Source: an uncultured Roseobacter sp. (lineage in GTDB: Bacteria; Pseudomonadota; Alphaproteobacteria; Rhodobacterales; Rhodobacteraceae). From it: 64,000 nucleotides of DNA. The position numbers were made by a program, and so were the translations under genes. The notes under the pieces are model-generated. The model worked only from the letters and a program-made list of their open reading frames with translations. It ran no database searches and had not been told where the DNA came from. Of this stretch, positions 55,832 through 62,804 are shown one piece after another. Numbering within the stretch: the first letter of the stretch is position 1; each line of letters opens with the position of its first letter. The DNA lies in assembly GCA_947488305.1 (NCBI GenBank), contig CANKZM010000004.1, positions 563,501-627,500 of the forward strand, given 5' to 3'.

Positions 55832-57415
55832 ATGTCCGAACTTCGTGAAGCCGCAATGAACAGCAAAGCATGGCCTTTTGAGGAAGCGCGCCGCGTGCTG
55901 AAACGCTATGAAAAGGCGGCACCGGAGAAGGGCTACGTGCTGTTTGAAACCGGCTATGGCCCCTCAGGTCTGCCCCACATCGGTACATTCGGCGAGGTGG
56001 CGCGCACTACGATGGTGATGCGGGCCTTCCATGAGATTTCGGACCTCCCCACGAAACTGGTGTGTTTTTCTGACGATTTGGATGGGATGCGCAAAGTTCC
56101 GGGCAACGTGCCGAACCCGGAATTGCTAGCGCAGCATTTACAGCGCCCGCTGACGTCGGTGCCGGACCCCTTTGGCGAATACGAAAGCTTCGGCCATCAT
56201 AACAACGCAATGCTGCGCAGGTTCCTCGACACCTTCGGCTTCGAGTATGAGTTCATTTCAGCAACAGAATTTTACCGTTCAGGGCAATTTGACGAAGTGT
56301 TGCTGCGCGCGGCCGAAAGATACGATGAGATCATGGCGGTGATGTTGAAATCGCTGCGCGAGGAGCGGCGTCAGACCTACTCGATTTTCTTGCCTATCCA
56401 TCCGGAAAGCGGGCGCGTGATGTATGTGCCCATGAAAGAAGTGAACGCCAAGGATGGCACGGTCACATTCGATACGGAAGACGGTGAAGAAATGACCCTT
56501 CCGGTCACCGGTGGGAACGTCAAGTTGCAGTGGAAACCCGATTTCGGCGCCCGCTGGGCGGCCCTTGGCGTGGATTTCGAAATGTATGGCAAGGACCATT
56601 CCACGAATACGCCGATCTACGACAAGATTTGTCGTATCCTCGGGCACCGTCCGCCGGAGCATTTTACCTATGAGCTTTTCCTGGATGAGAACGGCCAGAA
56701 GATCTCCAAAACCTCCGGCAATGGCGTGAGCATTGATGAATGGCTGACCTATGCCAGCACCGAAAGCCTCGCTTATTTCATGTACCAGAAGCCGAAAACG
56801 GCCAAGCGCATGTATTTCGATGTAATCCCGAAGGCGGTGGATGAATACCATCAGCAGTTGCGCGCCTATTCCGGTCAGGACACGACACAGCGGCTCAACA
56901 ATCCGGTCTGGCACATTCATGGCGGCGATGTCCCGGCCTCCAACATGCTTGTGCCGTTTTCGATGCTGCTCAATCTTGCAAGCGTTTCGTCTGCCGAAGA
57001 CAAGTCGCAGCTTTGGGGCTTTATCCAACGTTATGCGCCCGAAGCAACACCAGAGAACAATCCGGATATGGACGCGGCTGCCGGTTTCGCCGTGCGGTAT
57101 TACAATGACTTTGTGAAGCCGCAGAAGACTTATCGCGCCGCCACTGAGCAAGAACGTGAGGCGCTGTTGGACCTGCGCGATCAACTCAAGGCCTATGATG
57201 GCCCACTCGACGACGAAGCGCTGCAATCCATTGTCTACGCCTGCGGGCGGGAGCGGTTTGATCCGCTGCGTGGGTGGTTTACAGCGCTCTATGAGGTTCT
57301 TTTGGGGGCGAGCCAGGGCCCGCGGTTTGGTGGTTTTATTGCGCTCTATGGCGTGGATGAAACCGTCGCGCTGATTGACCAGGCCCTCGCCGGTGATCTG
57401 ATCAAGGCCAGCTAA
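55832..57415 (+). CDS. lysS: Lysine-tRNA ligase, class I
   Basis: The class I (archaeal-type) lysyl-tRNA synthetase used by many alphaproteobacteria. The 527-residue protein has the HIGH motif as [14 protein letters not shown] near residues 46-59 and KMSKS as [11 protein letters not shown] near 285-295. C-terminal helices follow. The start is [20 protein letters not shown]; a second ATG eight codons in is an alternative. It is followed by the DUF4864 gene 58 bases later. Confidence 0.97.
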   Translation: MSELREAAMNSKAWPFEEARRVLKRYEKAAPEKGYVLFETGYGPSGLPHIGTFGEVARTTMVMRAFHEISDLPTKLVCFSDDLDGMRKVPGNVPNPELLAQHLQRPLTSVPDPFGEYESFGHHNNAMLRRFLDTFGFEYEFISATEFYRSGQFDEVLLRAAERYDEIMAVMLKSLREERRQTYSIFLPIHPESGRVMYVPMKEVNAKDGTVTFDTEDGEEMTLPVTGGNVKLQWKPDFGARWAALGVDFEMYGKDHSTNTPIYDKICRILGHRPPEHFTYELFLDENGQKISKTSGNGVSIDEWLTYASTESLAYFMYQKPKTAKRMYFDVIPKAVDEYHQQLRAYSGQDTTQRLNNPVWHIHGGDVPASNMLVPFSMLLNLASVSSAEDKSQLWGFIQRYAPEATPENNPDMDAAAGFAVRYYNDFVKPQKTYRAATEQEREALLDLRDQLKAYDGPLDDEALQSIVYACGRERFDPLRGWFTALYEVLLGASQGPRFGGFIALYGVDETVALIDQALAGDLIKAS

Positions 57416-57473
57416 GACTTGCCCGGCTAAAAGATCGGCTTACCCTTGTACCACCAGACCAAGGAGTAAGCTC

Positions 57474-57875
57474 ATGCGCGGGATAATAATTGGCCTTGTA
57501 ACGTGGACGCTGAGCATCGGCGCTGCTGCGGCCGATCCGGCTGAAATGCAGTCAGTAATTGATCGGCAACTCGAAGCGTTTCAGGCGGACGATTTTGCCG
57601 GAGCGATGGAATTTGCGAGCCCTGTACTGCAACGATACTTTCGCACGCCGGAGAATTTCCAACGGATGGTCACGCAAGGCTATCCGATGGTCTGGCGCTT
57701 TGAGTCCGTCCAGTATCTGGAGAGCCGGGTTGAGAATGGGGTGCATTGGCAACGCGTCATGATCCGTGACCTGCAAGGTGCCATTCATGTGCTGGACTAC
57801 CGTATGACGGAAACGGAAAATGGTTGGCGGATCAACGGGGTACAGATTCTCGACTCCAATGACTTCACGGCTTAG
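57474..57875 (+). CDS. Exported DUF4864 protein
   Basis: A 133-residue protein with a signal peptide (residues 1-20, ending GAAAADP). The mature NTF2-like DUF4864 domain has MQSVIDRQLEAFQADDFAGA, FASPVLQRYFRTPENFQRMV and GWRINGVQIL. No function is known for the family. AAGGAG precedes the ATG. It may be transcribed with lysS and converges on the outer-membrane-like gene. Confidence 0.88.
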   Translation: MRGIIIGLVTWTLSIGAAAADPAEMQSVIDRQLEAFQADDFAGAMEFASPVLQRYFRTPENFQRMVTQGYPMVWRFESVQYLESRVENGVHWQRVMIRDLQGAIHVLDYRMTETENGWRINGVQILDSNDFTA

Positions 57876-57885
57876 CCAGCACCCG

Positions 57886-58596
57886 TCAGAAATCCCACCA
57901 AAGGCCAATCTTTACGGTTGCTTCGCCTCCCCGCGTCGGAATTTCGCTGCCTAGCTGAAGGGTCAAACCGTTGTCGCCAACCGCGTAAAGCAGTGATGGC
58001 GCGATCTTGGTAAAACTTTCACCTGCCTCAAATGTATTGAAGACCTGCAACATGGCCTTGGTCTTTTCGGTAATCCCGAGGCCAACGGTTGCGTCCAGTT
58101 TGGTGCGGGTTTCAGCAGGCGATCGTGCTTCATTATAACTGGTGTCTACATTGACCCAGCCGTAGCGTTCACCGATTTTTATGCCACGGCCCCAAGACAG
58201 CCCGATTTCGAAAGCTTCGAGAAATTCAGCCTCAAGATAGCGGGCGCCGAGCCCGACATGAAAGGCCCATTTGTTCGTCTGATCGGTAGGACCAATCGGA
58301 AACCGCGCAAAGAGGATGCCTGACGCCTGAGGTAATTCTGCGATGTTTTGCACGGCGGGCCCCGCGCCCTGGACGTAGTTCAACAAGTCGGTGTCGTAGG
58401 TGATATCTGCGCCCAGCGTGATGTTGTCCCGCAGACCGTATTCAAAATAGAAACTCGAAGAGCTTCCATTGTTTTCGGTGGTCTGCACCGACAGCGACGT
58501 AAAGCCCTTGTCCTTCTGTCGCAGCCATGCGCCAGCCTGCGCGGATGATGCGCTTGCCAAACCCAGTATCAGCGCAATGGCCACGAACCGCATCAT
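57886..58596 (-). CDS. Predicted outer-membrane beta-barrel protein
   Basis: A 236-residue exported protein with a signal peptide (to SSAQA near residue 21). The mature part alternates short amphipathic strands with turns (GFTSLSVQTTENN, NITLGADITYDT, WAFHVGLGARYLEAEF, AEFLEAFEIGLSWG) and ends in KIGLWWDF, with a terminal aromatic as in outer-membrane barrels. I expect about ten to twelve strands. GGGAG precedes tandem ATGs at 58596 and 58593. Tandem GGTTAAC elements lie 25-50 bases upstream. Function unknown. Confidence 0.75.
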   Translation of the reverse strand: MMRFVAIALILGLASASSAQAGAWLRQKDKGFTSLSVQTTENNGSSSSFYFEYGLRDNITLGADITYDTDLLNYVQGAGPAVQNIAELPQASGILFARFPIGPTDQTNKWAFHVGLGARYLEAEFLEAFEIGLSWGRGIKIGERYGWVNVDTSYNEARSPAETRTKLDATVGLGITEKTKAMLQVFNTFEAGESFTKIAPSLLYAVGDNGLTLQLGSEIPTRGGEATVKIGLWWDF

Positions 58597-58619
58597 CACA
58601 ATCTCCCGACGGGCATCAT

Positions 58620-58646
58620 GGTTAACGACGGTTAACAATTGGTTAC
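58620..58646. promoter_or_regulatory. Three tandem GGTTAAC-type elements, one helical turn apart
   Basis: GGTTAAC at 58620-58626 and 58630-58636, then GGTTAC at 58641-58646. On the minus strand this reads as two TTAACC half-sites, the nearer followed by ATG as in the CtrA half-site TTAACCAT. The 10-11 base spacing puts them on one face of the helix. They lie between the barrel gene and the zinc-ribbon gene, so either or both could be controlled. Confidence 0.4.
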
Positions 58647-58733
58647 GCGATTGTTGCGGATTTTCGCCCGCTGACCGGATGAAATTCGGGTCAGAGTTCC
58701 TATGTAGACCGGGTGACAAGATAGGAGATCGCG

Positions 58734-58964
58734 ATGAAGTGCCCGGTAGATGGAAACACCCTCGTAATTGCTGACCGCAGTGGCGTAGAGATCGACTATT
58801 GCCCTCAATGCAGAGGCGTTTGGCTTGATCGCGGCGAGTTGGACAAGATTATCGACCGCTCTGCGGCTGCGGCTACGCCACCTCCCGCTCCACAAGGTGA
58901 CTACCGTGGCGGCTACAAAAAGAAAAAACGGGGCAGCTTTCTCGACGACATCTTCGACTTCTGA
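58734..58964 (+). CDS. zf-TFIIB-type zinc-ribbon protein
   Basis: A 76-residue protein with paired cysteines (MKCPVDGN and YCPQCRGVWLDRGELDKI) typical of the bacterial zf-TFIIB family. A Pro/Ala linker and a tail KKKKRGSFLDDIFDF follow. A basic run next to an acidic hydrophobic end is common in the family and may serve protein contact. TAGGAG precedes the ATG. Function unknown. It is divergent from the outer-membrane-like gene. Confidence 0.88.
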   Translation: MKCPVDGNTLVIADRSGVEIDYCPQCRGVWLDRGELDKIIDRSAAAATPPPAPQGDYRGGYKKKKRGSFLDDIFDF

Positions 58965-59044
58965 ACCGGATTCGCATCAACGGCATAACCTTTACAGCAA
59001 AGCGGTGCGCGTATGATCCAGAGAATTCAGACGAAGGCGTCCGG

Positions 59045-59509
59045 CTATGCGCCCGGTTCGGGCTGGCAAAGGCGAAAATCGGCAACAGGTTCTGCTGCGC
59101 TCGCAAGCGAAAACTGCACCGTCTGGTCGCCCAAAATGGCCGTTACCTTGTCATTGAATTGCAGACCGTTCAGAACATTTCCAAATCCGGTGTCCTGAAC
59201 AGTCAGGGACAGACCGTCGTGACTAAGGCTATGTCGATCGGTTGAGATACTGAGGCTGGCTGCCCCGTCGAACCGCATCGAAAAGACCGGGTCATTTGTC
59301 CAGGGCACCTCTCGCCTGACTGTCACGGTATAAAGAGGTTTCGTCGGATCATAGGTGAGTTCGATCTCTGCTTGGGCAGACTGATGGCGCAGCACGCAAG
59401 GTAAGCCTGGGATGAAATCCCAGGCCTGTCCAGCGGTTGCGCCAAGCATCGTCATGAGCGCGCTGCCGGCAAACACACGCCAGTTCACCGAACAGGCCCA
59501 TTGTCTCAC
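59045..59509 (-). CDS. Exported hypothetical protein
   Basis: A 154-residue protein with a signal peptide (about residues 10-29, ending TAGQAWD). Two Cys remain in the mature part (LPCVLRH and FRLCQPEPG), likely a disulfide. Strand-rich segments include AEIELTYDPTKPLYTVTVRR and LSLTVQDTGFG. No family is recognised. Its start overlaps the stop of the next exported protein by four bases, so the two are coupled and may act together in the periplasm. Confidence 0.72.
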   Translation of the reverse strand: MRQWACSVNWRVFAGSALMTMLGATAGQAWDFIPGLPCVLRHQSAQAEIELTYDPTKPLYTVTVRREVPWTNDPVFSMRFDGAASLSISTDRHSLSHDGLSLTVQDTGFGNVLNGLQFNDKVTAILGDQTVQFSLASAAEPVADFRLCQPEPGA

Positions 59510-60012
59510 CCGGAAATCTGCTTTTCGTTACATTCTCGGGCCATTTCCAGGGCTTTCTTTGTCCCTGCCAGATCAATCGTGAATCCATAGGTTTTTTCAG
59601 GAAAGACCGTCATGACATATTGTTGTGCAATATCCTTGGCGAACTGGGGGTCGTCACTTAGTACGTAGCCGCCAGAATAGCCCTTGGTGATGTTGCCTCG
59701 CATGCCCATGGCTTCGCCGACATACATGTTTTCGCCGATCAGGATGGCAACGGTTTCTGTCTCGCCTGATGAGACTTCTGTTTCACCCTTTGTGAACACT
59801 CCGAGATACCCGACAGCACGATCTTCGGTCAGGCCCATTTGGACAACGTTTTCGGCGGAGTCGACCGATTCCAGCATGCAGGATTTCTTTTCCTGGTCGA
59901 TGTAGACTTTCCAACCTTCCACTTCTCCATACTTGAGAAAGGTATCAGCGCTGGCTTGCGCCGCTGAGATTGCGAGAATGGCAGCGCCAAGAAATTTCGT
60001 GGTATTTTTCAT
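59506..60012 (-). CDS. Exported hypothetical protein, invasion-associated-locus-B-like size
   Basis: A 168-residue protein with a signal peptide (residues 1-22, ending QASAD). Mature sequence: WKVYIDQEKKSCMLES, YLGVFTKGETEVSS, TVAILIGENMYVGEA and AKDIAQQYVMTVFPEKT. Two Cys (near 44 and 161) could pair. The pattern of an exported beta-rich protein with WKVY at the front loosely recalls the invasion-associated-locus-B group, but the match is weak. AGGAGATAACC precedes the ATG. It is coupled to the downstream exported protein. Confidence 0.7.
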   Translation of the reverse strand: MKNTTKFLGAAILAISAAQASADTFLKYGEVEGWKVYIDQEKKSCMLESVDSAENVVQMGLTEDRAVGYLGVFTKGETEVSSGETETVAILIGENMYVGEAMGMRGNITKGYSGGYVLSDDPQFAKDIAQQYVMTVFPEKTYGFTIDLAGTKKALEMARECNEKQISG

Positions 60013-60128
60013 GATGGTTATCTCCTGTTAGACTTCCCCGAGACCCTATCTCATGCGGGGGGTAAGGCAACGGGAGATTCACCCTTGGAATGCACCCGAC
60101 GTAAAAAATGCAATCAATGCCTGTGTTG

Positions 60129-60611
60129 CTAGGCGCGAAAGTCTGTCGATTTTAGCTTGTAGGCCCGTCCAAACCCGCCGTTGAGCAAACCGGTCTCCAC
60201 TTCGAAACGCACAAGGTGAAAATCCGTGAAGTCGATGTAGAGCTTCGCTTTGGGCCGAAGCCGCAAATAGTGGTTTCTCAGAACCTGATGACCTGTGCTG
60301 TCACGTGGGACGAAACGCGCATTCGCCTGAAGTGTTAGCCGCGGATAGGTCAATGGATCTCCTTTGTCGCCGGGTTCACCGACCAACAAGGAACACAAGG
60401 GCTTTGTGCGCAGCGCGCTGGTGTGGGTCGAAAGATCTGAAATCAGCGTCATCGGCGCGCCATCGGGTGTGACTGCAAGCGCAATCCGCGTCACGACCGG
60501 ATCCTCGTCTTGTAAGACAGCCAAGGCGGCAAAGGACGCGTTTCCAACAAGGTTCCGCGCTAATGCGCGTGCCTCCTCATCAGGGGGGTGGAAAGGATCT
60601 CGCTTTGCCAT
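60129..60611 (-). CDS. HugZ-like pyridoxamine 5'-phosphate oxidase-fold protein
   Basis: A 160-residue split-barrel flavin or heme-binding-fold protein. Typical elements are NASFAALAVLQDEDPVVTRI, AVTPDGAPMTLISDLSTHT and CSLLVGEPGDKGDPLTYPRL, then a C-terminal YIDFTDFHLVRFEV segment. The His-rich C-terminal domain of larger HugZ heme oxygenases is missing, so function is open. I chose ATG at 60611 because the frame further upstream runs through the terminator of the VPLPA-CTERM gene. Confidence 0.83.
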   Translation of the reverse strand: MAKRDPFHPPDEEARALARNLVGNASFAALAVLQDEDPVVTRIALAVTPDGAPMTLISDLSTHTSALRTKPLCSLLVGEPGDKGDPLTYPRLTLQANARFVPRDSTGHQVLRNHYLRLRPKAKLYIDFTDFHLVRFEVETGLLNGGFGRAYKLKSTDFRA

Positions 60612-60665
60612 GGCCCGAGAGTGATTGTCATTGTCAGCATTGGCAAGATCAACGCGTCCCGGGTC

Positions 60666-60693
60666 AAAAAAAAGGCGCTCCGAAGAGCGCCTT
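60666..60693 (-). terminator. Rho-independent terminator of the VPLPA-CTERM gene
   Basis: AAAGGCGCTC pairs with GAGCGCCTTT around a CGAA-type tetraloop, and on the minus strand the stem runs into TTTTTTTT. It lies about 22 bases after the VPLPA-CTERM stop and upstream of the HugZ-like ATG. Confidence 0.93.
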
Positions 60694-60714
60694 TCAGATA
60701 CTCGTAAACAACGA

Positions 60715-61419
60715 TCAGGCTGCGGCTTTGCGCTTGCGCATTGCGCCAAGTCCAGCAATCCCGCCGATCAGCAAAAGTGCCGAAGCAGGTAGCGGTGTCT
60801 TGACCAGATCAATGTTGAAGTCACAGGTCTGACCCGCTTGAGCACCGCAGTCATTTACCTGCATGGCCGCAGGAGACGCGCCTTCAAGGAACAACCAGCC
60901 AGAAAGGCCGAAGTTGATGTTCTTGCCGTTCGCACCGATGCCGGACTGGAATGCATAGCTCTCATCCAAAGGCTTGGAGAGAATGTTGAAGTCCAATCCT
61001 TCGTTTGCGGAACCGGCCAGGCCGATAAGCTGTGAAACGCCACCTTCAACCACATCCCAGAACTTCCATGTCGCCGGGTCGACCGGACCTTCCGGCGCAT
61101 AGGCCTCGCTCTTCAATTCCAACTTGGGCGAAGGGATGTTGGGCTCGACAAAAAGGTTGAACAGCATGCTGACAGTGAAACCATCACCGGCACCATTCTT
61201 GAGAGTGCCCGTCAAGGTTGCCGTCTCGCCGTGGTCGACGAATTTACCATCTTCTTCAAACTGATACTTCTGGCCATTCAGTGTCAGGCTGTGGCCGTCA
61301 CCGTATCTGCCGTAGTCGTCTCTGTAGGCTGTTTTCGCCTGATACACTGTGGAGGCTGACAGGGATGTCGCTCCCACAATAAGCGCAACAGCGCCTGCCA
61401 TGATGTTAAAAAACTTCAA
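60715..61419 (-). CDS. VPLPA-CTERM sorting-domain surface protein
   Basis: A 234-residue exported protein with a signal peptide (residues 1-22, ending SLSAS). A beta-rich mature domain follows, with a Cys pair (NDCGAQAGQTCDF), and a C-terminal sorting tripartite: KTPLPASALLLIGG, hydrophobic helix, then MRKRKAAA. This is the VPLPA variant of PEP-CTERM, processed by an exosortase in Rhodobacterales; no exosortase gene is in the window. Such proteins are placed at the surface or in the exopolysaccharide matrix. It is monocistronic, with its own terminator. Confidence 0.93.
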   Translation of the reverse strand: MKFFNIMAGAVALIVGATSLSASTVYQAKTAYRDDYGRYGDGHSLTLNGQKYQFEEDGKFVDHGETATLTGTLKNGAGDGFTVSMLFNLFVEPNIPSPKLELKSEAYAPEGPVDPATWKFWDVVEGGVSQLIGLAGSANEGLDFNILSKPLDESYAFQSGIGANGKNINFGLSGWLFLEGASPAAMQVNDCGAQAGQTCDFNIDLVKTPLPASALLLIGGIAGLGAMRKRKAAA

Positions 61420-61744
61420 TTTCCATACTCCGTATTAACCACCGTAACACTTACCGGAAACCGAAGACGCCGAATGAGTGCGCCTCAAGATTCTTGTAAA
61501 GTGGTGAAACGTTAACGGGGTCAGGGGTCTCCACATAGCAAATTGTGGCAATTTTTCGCCGAAATTTCACTATTCCTAGAAACTTCTAGGATTGCGGGAA
61601 ATTGATTCGCGCCTGCCGGGAATTTCGGTCTTTGTTCTGTCTACAAATTAGGTTTCTGACAGTGATTGTCGCCATCCAGAAGGTCGATTCGCTTGTGTCG
61701 GAGACAACGTGTTTGGCGGTGAGAGGCCTGTGCTGAATGGGCCG
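61420..61744. promoter_or_regulatory. 325-base gap upstream of the VPLPA-CTERM gene, with nested inverted repeats
   Basis: The stretch is AT-rich in places. An inner inverted repeat TCCTAGAA-AC-TTCTAGGA (61574-61591) is perfect over 8 bases per arm. An outer pair CCGAAATT (61559-61566) and AATTTCGG (61621-61628) brackets it. A CGTTAACG element occurs near 61510. The gap contains the surface-protein promoter and leader. I see no gene in it. Confidence 0.4.
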
Positions 61745-62083
61745 TCAGGCGACCCGGCTCATCAGGACCATCGCCAACAGCGCACAGGCCAAACCGGCGT
61801 ATTCGCGCAGATACAGGGGTTCATTGAACCAGAGCGCGCCAATGATCGCCAGCGCGACCAGCGTGAGCATCGAATAGGCCACGCCTGCTTGGGCAAGCGT
61901 GACATGCTGCATGGCGTAGAACCAGAAGAGCGCGGAGGCGCCATAGAGCAGGACGCCCAAAATAACGTAAGTCGAAGAAATCGTGTGACCCGCATCGGCA
62001 GCCACCTTGATCGCGAAGTCGCCGATGATGACGATGAAGGCAGTGAAAAATGCGAATGCATATCCAAAAGCAAGATGCGTCAT
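61745..62083 (-). CDS. Small multidrug resistance/EamA-type transporter
   Basis: A 112-residue, four-helix inner-membrane protein of the SMR/DMT type. Helices: about 4-22, 35-53, 62-80 and 88-108. A conserved-looking VTLAQAGVAYSMLTLVALA stretch matches the half-EamA core, and LYLREYAGLACALLAM forms the last helix. The EmrE Glu14 is not in its usual context, so a sugar- or lipid-type DMT role (for example ArnE-like) is equally possible. ATG at 62083. A perfect CRP-family site lies 70 bases upstream. Confidence 0.82.
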   Translation of the reverse strand: MTHLAFGYAFAFFTAFIVIIGDFAIKVAADAGHTISSTYVILGVLLYGASALFWFYAMQHVTLAQAGVAYSMLTLVALAIIGALWFNEPLYLREYAGLACALLAMVLMSRVA

Positions 62084-62152
62084 GGAATTTCCTTTCCGTG
62101 GGAAAGGGAGGATACCCTTCTGACGAGTATCGCATGGTCGCAAGAGGATTAA

Positions 62153-62168
62153 TGTGAAGTAGATCACA
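62153..62168. promoter_or_regulatory. Perfect CRP/FNR-family binding site
   Basis: TGTGA-AGTAGA-TCACA, a full match to the TGTGA-N6-TCACA CRP consensus, centred about 78 bases before the SMR-like gene. Rhodobacteraceae carry several CRP/FNR relatives; FnrL prefers TTGAT-N4-ATCAA, so a CRP-type protein is more likely. Confidence 0.6.
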
Positions 62169-62215
62169 TTTGCTGTTTGATCGAGCCGCTGCTTGCAAGG
62201 CCGCGCATGGCGCAG

Positions 62216-62274
62216 CCAGCGCTCGACCCTCCCCCAGAGAGGGCGTTTCACGCCCCCCTAGAGTCGGGCGCTGG
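62216..62274. repeat. Imperfect 12-base inverted repeat with an internal hairpin
   Basis: CCAGCGC-T-CGAC (62216-62227) pairs with GTCG-G-GCGCTGG (62263-62274), 11 of 12 positions. Inside it GGGCG-TTTCA-CGCCC (62241-62255) forms a second stem. It begins eight bases beyond the HEPN-like stop and may end that transcript, but has no T-run. Confidence 0.5.
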
Positions 62275-62281
62275 GAAAGTC

Positions 62282-62803
62282 TCAAATTATGTCAGGTAGG
62301 TCCAACTCCCTAAGCTCTTCTGTCGAAATCGAAGGCAGGTCTGGCCGTCGTGTATTGGGAAATGCATTGTAAGCGGACTCTTGAATCCGGTAGTGCAAAT
62401 GATGACAAGTGGCCAATAGAGCCAAAGTTACGATCTGTTTTTTGACGCCTATGCTGAGGTACCTCGCATCGATAACGTTTTCCCAATCCTGAATCTTTCT
62501 TAGGATTTCTTGATACTCTTGGCGCAGATGCAGCCCCTCTTCACAACAAATATCGTTTAGGTTGCCCAAGTTGTGTCCAAATTTTCGTTTCGATAGAACA
62601 TCTACACGATAACCCTTGGACAATAGAAAACTCTTTAAATACAATTCCATAGAGTGGTAACAAAGAAATTTAGCCGGAAGATGTTTGTGGGTGCAGCGGA
62701 ATTTCGTGAAGTCAAACGAATGCGCTGCAATGCAATAACTGTGCGCGACATTGAAAAAGCCGACAACGCGTTCATTGCGTCCGTTTCCGTCTTCGCTATC
62801 CAA
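62282..62803 (-). CDS. HEPN-like accessory protein directly behind uvrB
   Basis: A 173-residue protein starting with TTG at 62803, one base past the uvrB stop. The core CYHSMELYLKSFLLSKGY followed by KFGHNLGNLNDIC resembles the front of HEPN domains (MELYLK... then HNL). The Arg-x4-6-His active-site motif of HEPN RNases is not evident, so it may be a non-catalytic HEPN. The C-terminal half has HHLHYRIQESAYNAFPN and ends ELRELDLPDII. The sequence is visibly more AT-rich than uvrB and seems acquired. Open frame upstream of 62803 is uvrB read out of frame. Confidence 0.6.
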   Translation of the reverse strand: MDSEDGNGRNERVVGFFNVAHSYCIAAHSFDFTKFRCTHKHLPAKFLCYHSMELYLKSFLLSKGYRVDVLSKRKFGHNLGNLNDICCEEGLHLRQEYQEILRKIQDWENVIDARYLSIGVKKQIVTLALLATCHHLHYRIQESAYNAFPNTRRPDLPSISTEELRELDLPDII

Positions 62804-62804
62804 A

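Noticed and set aside
56279-57226. A 315-codon minus-strand frame
   Set aside because: Antisense to lysS with no motif.
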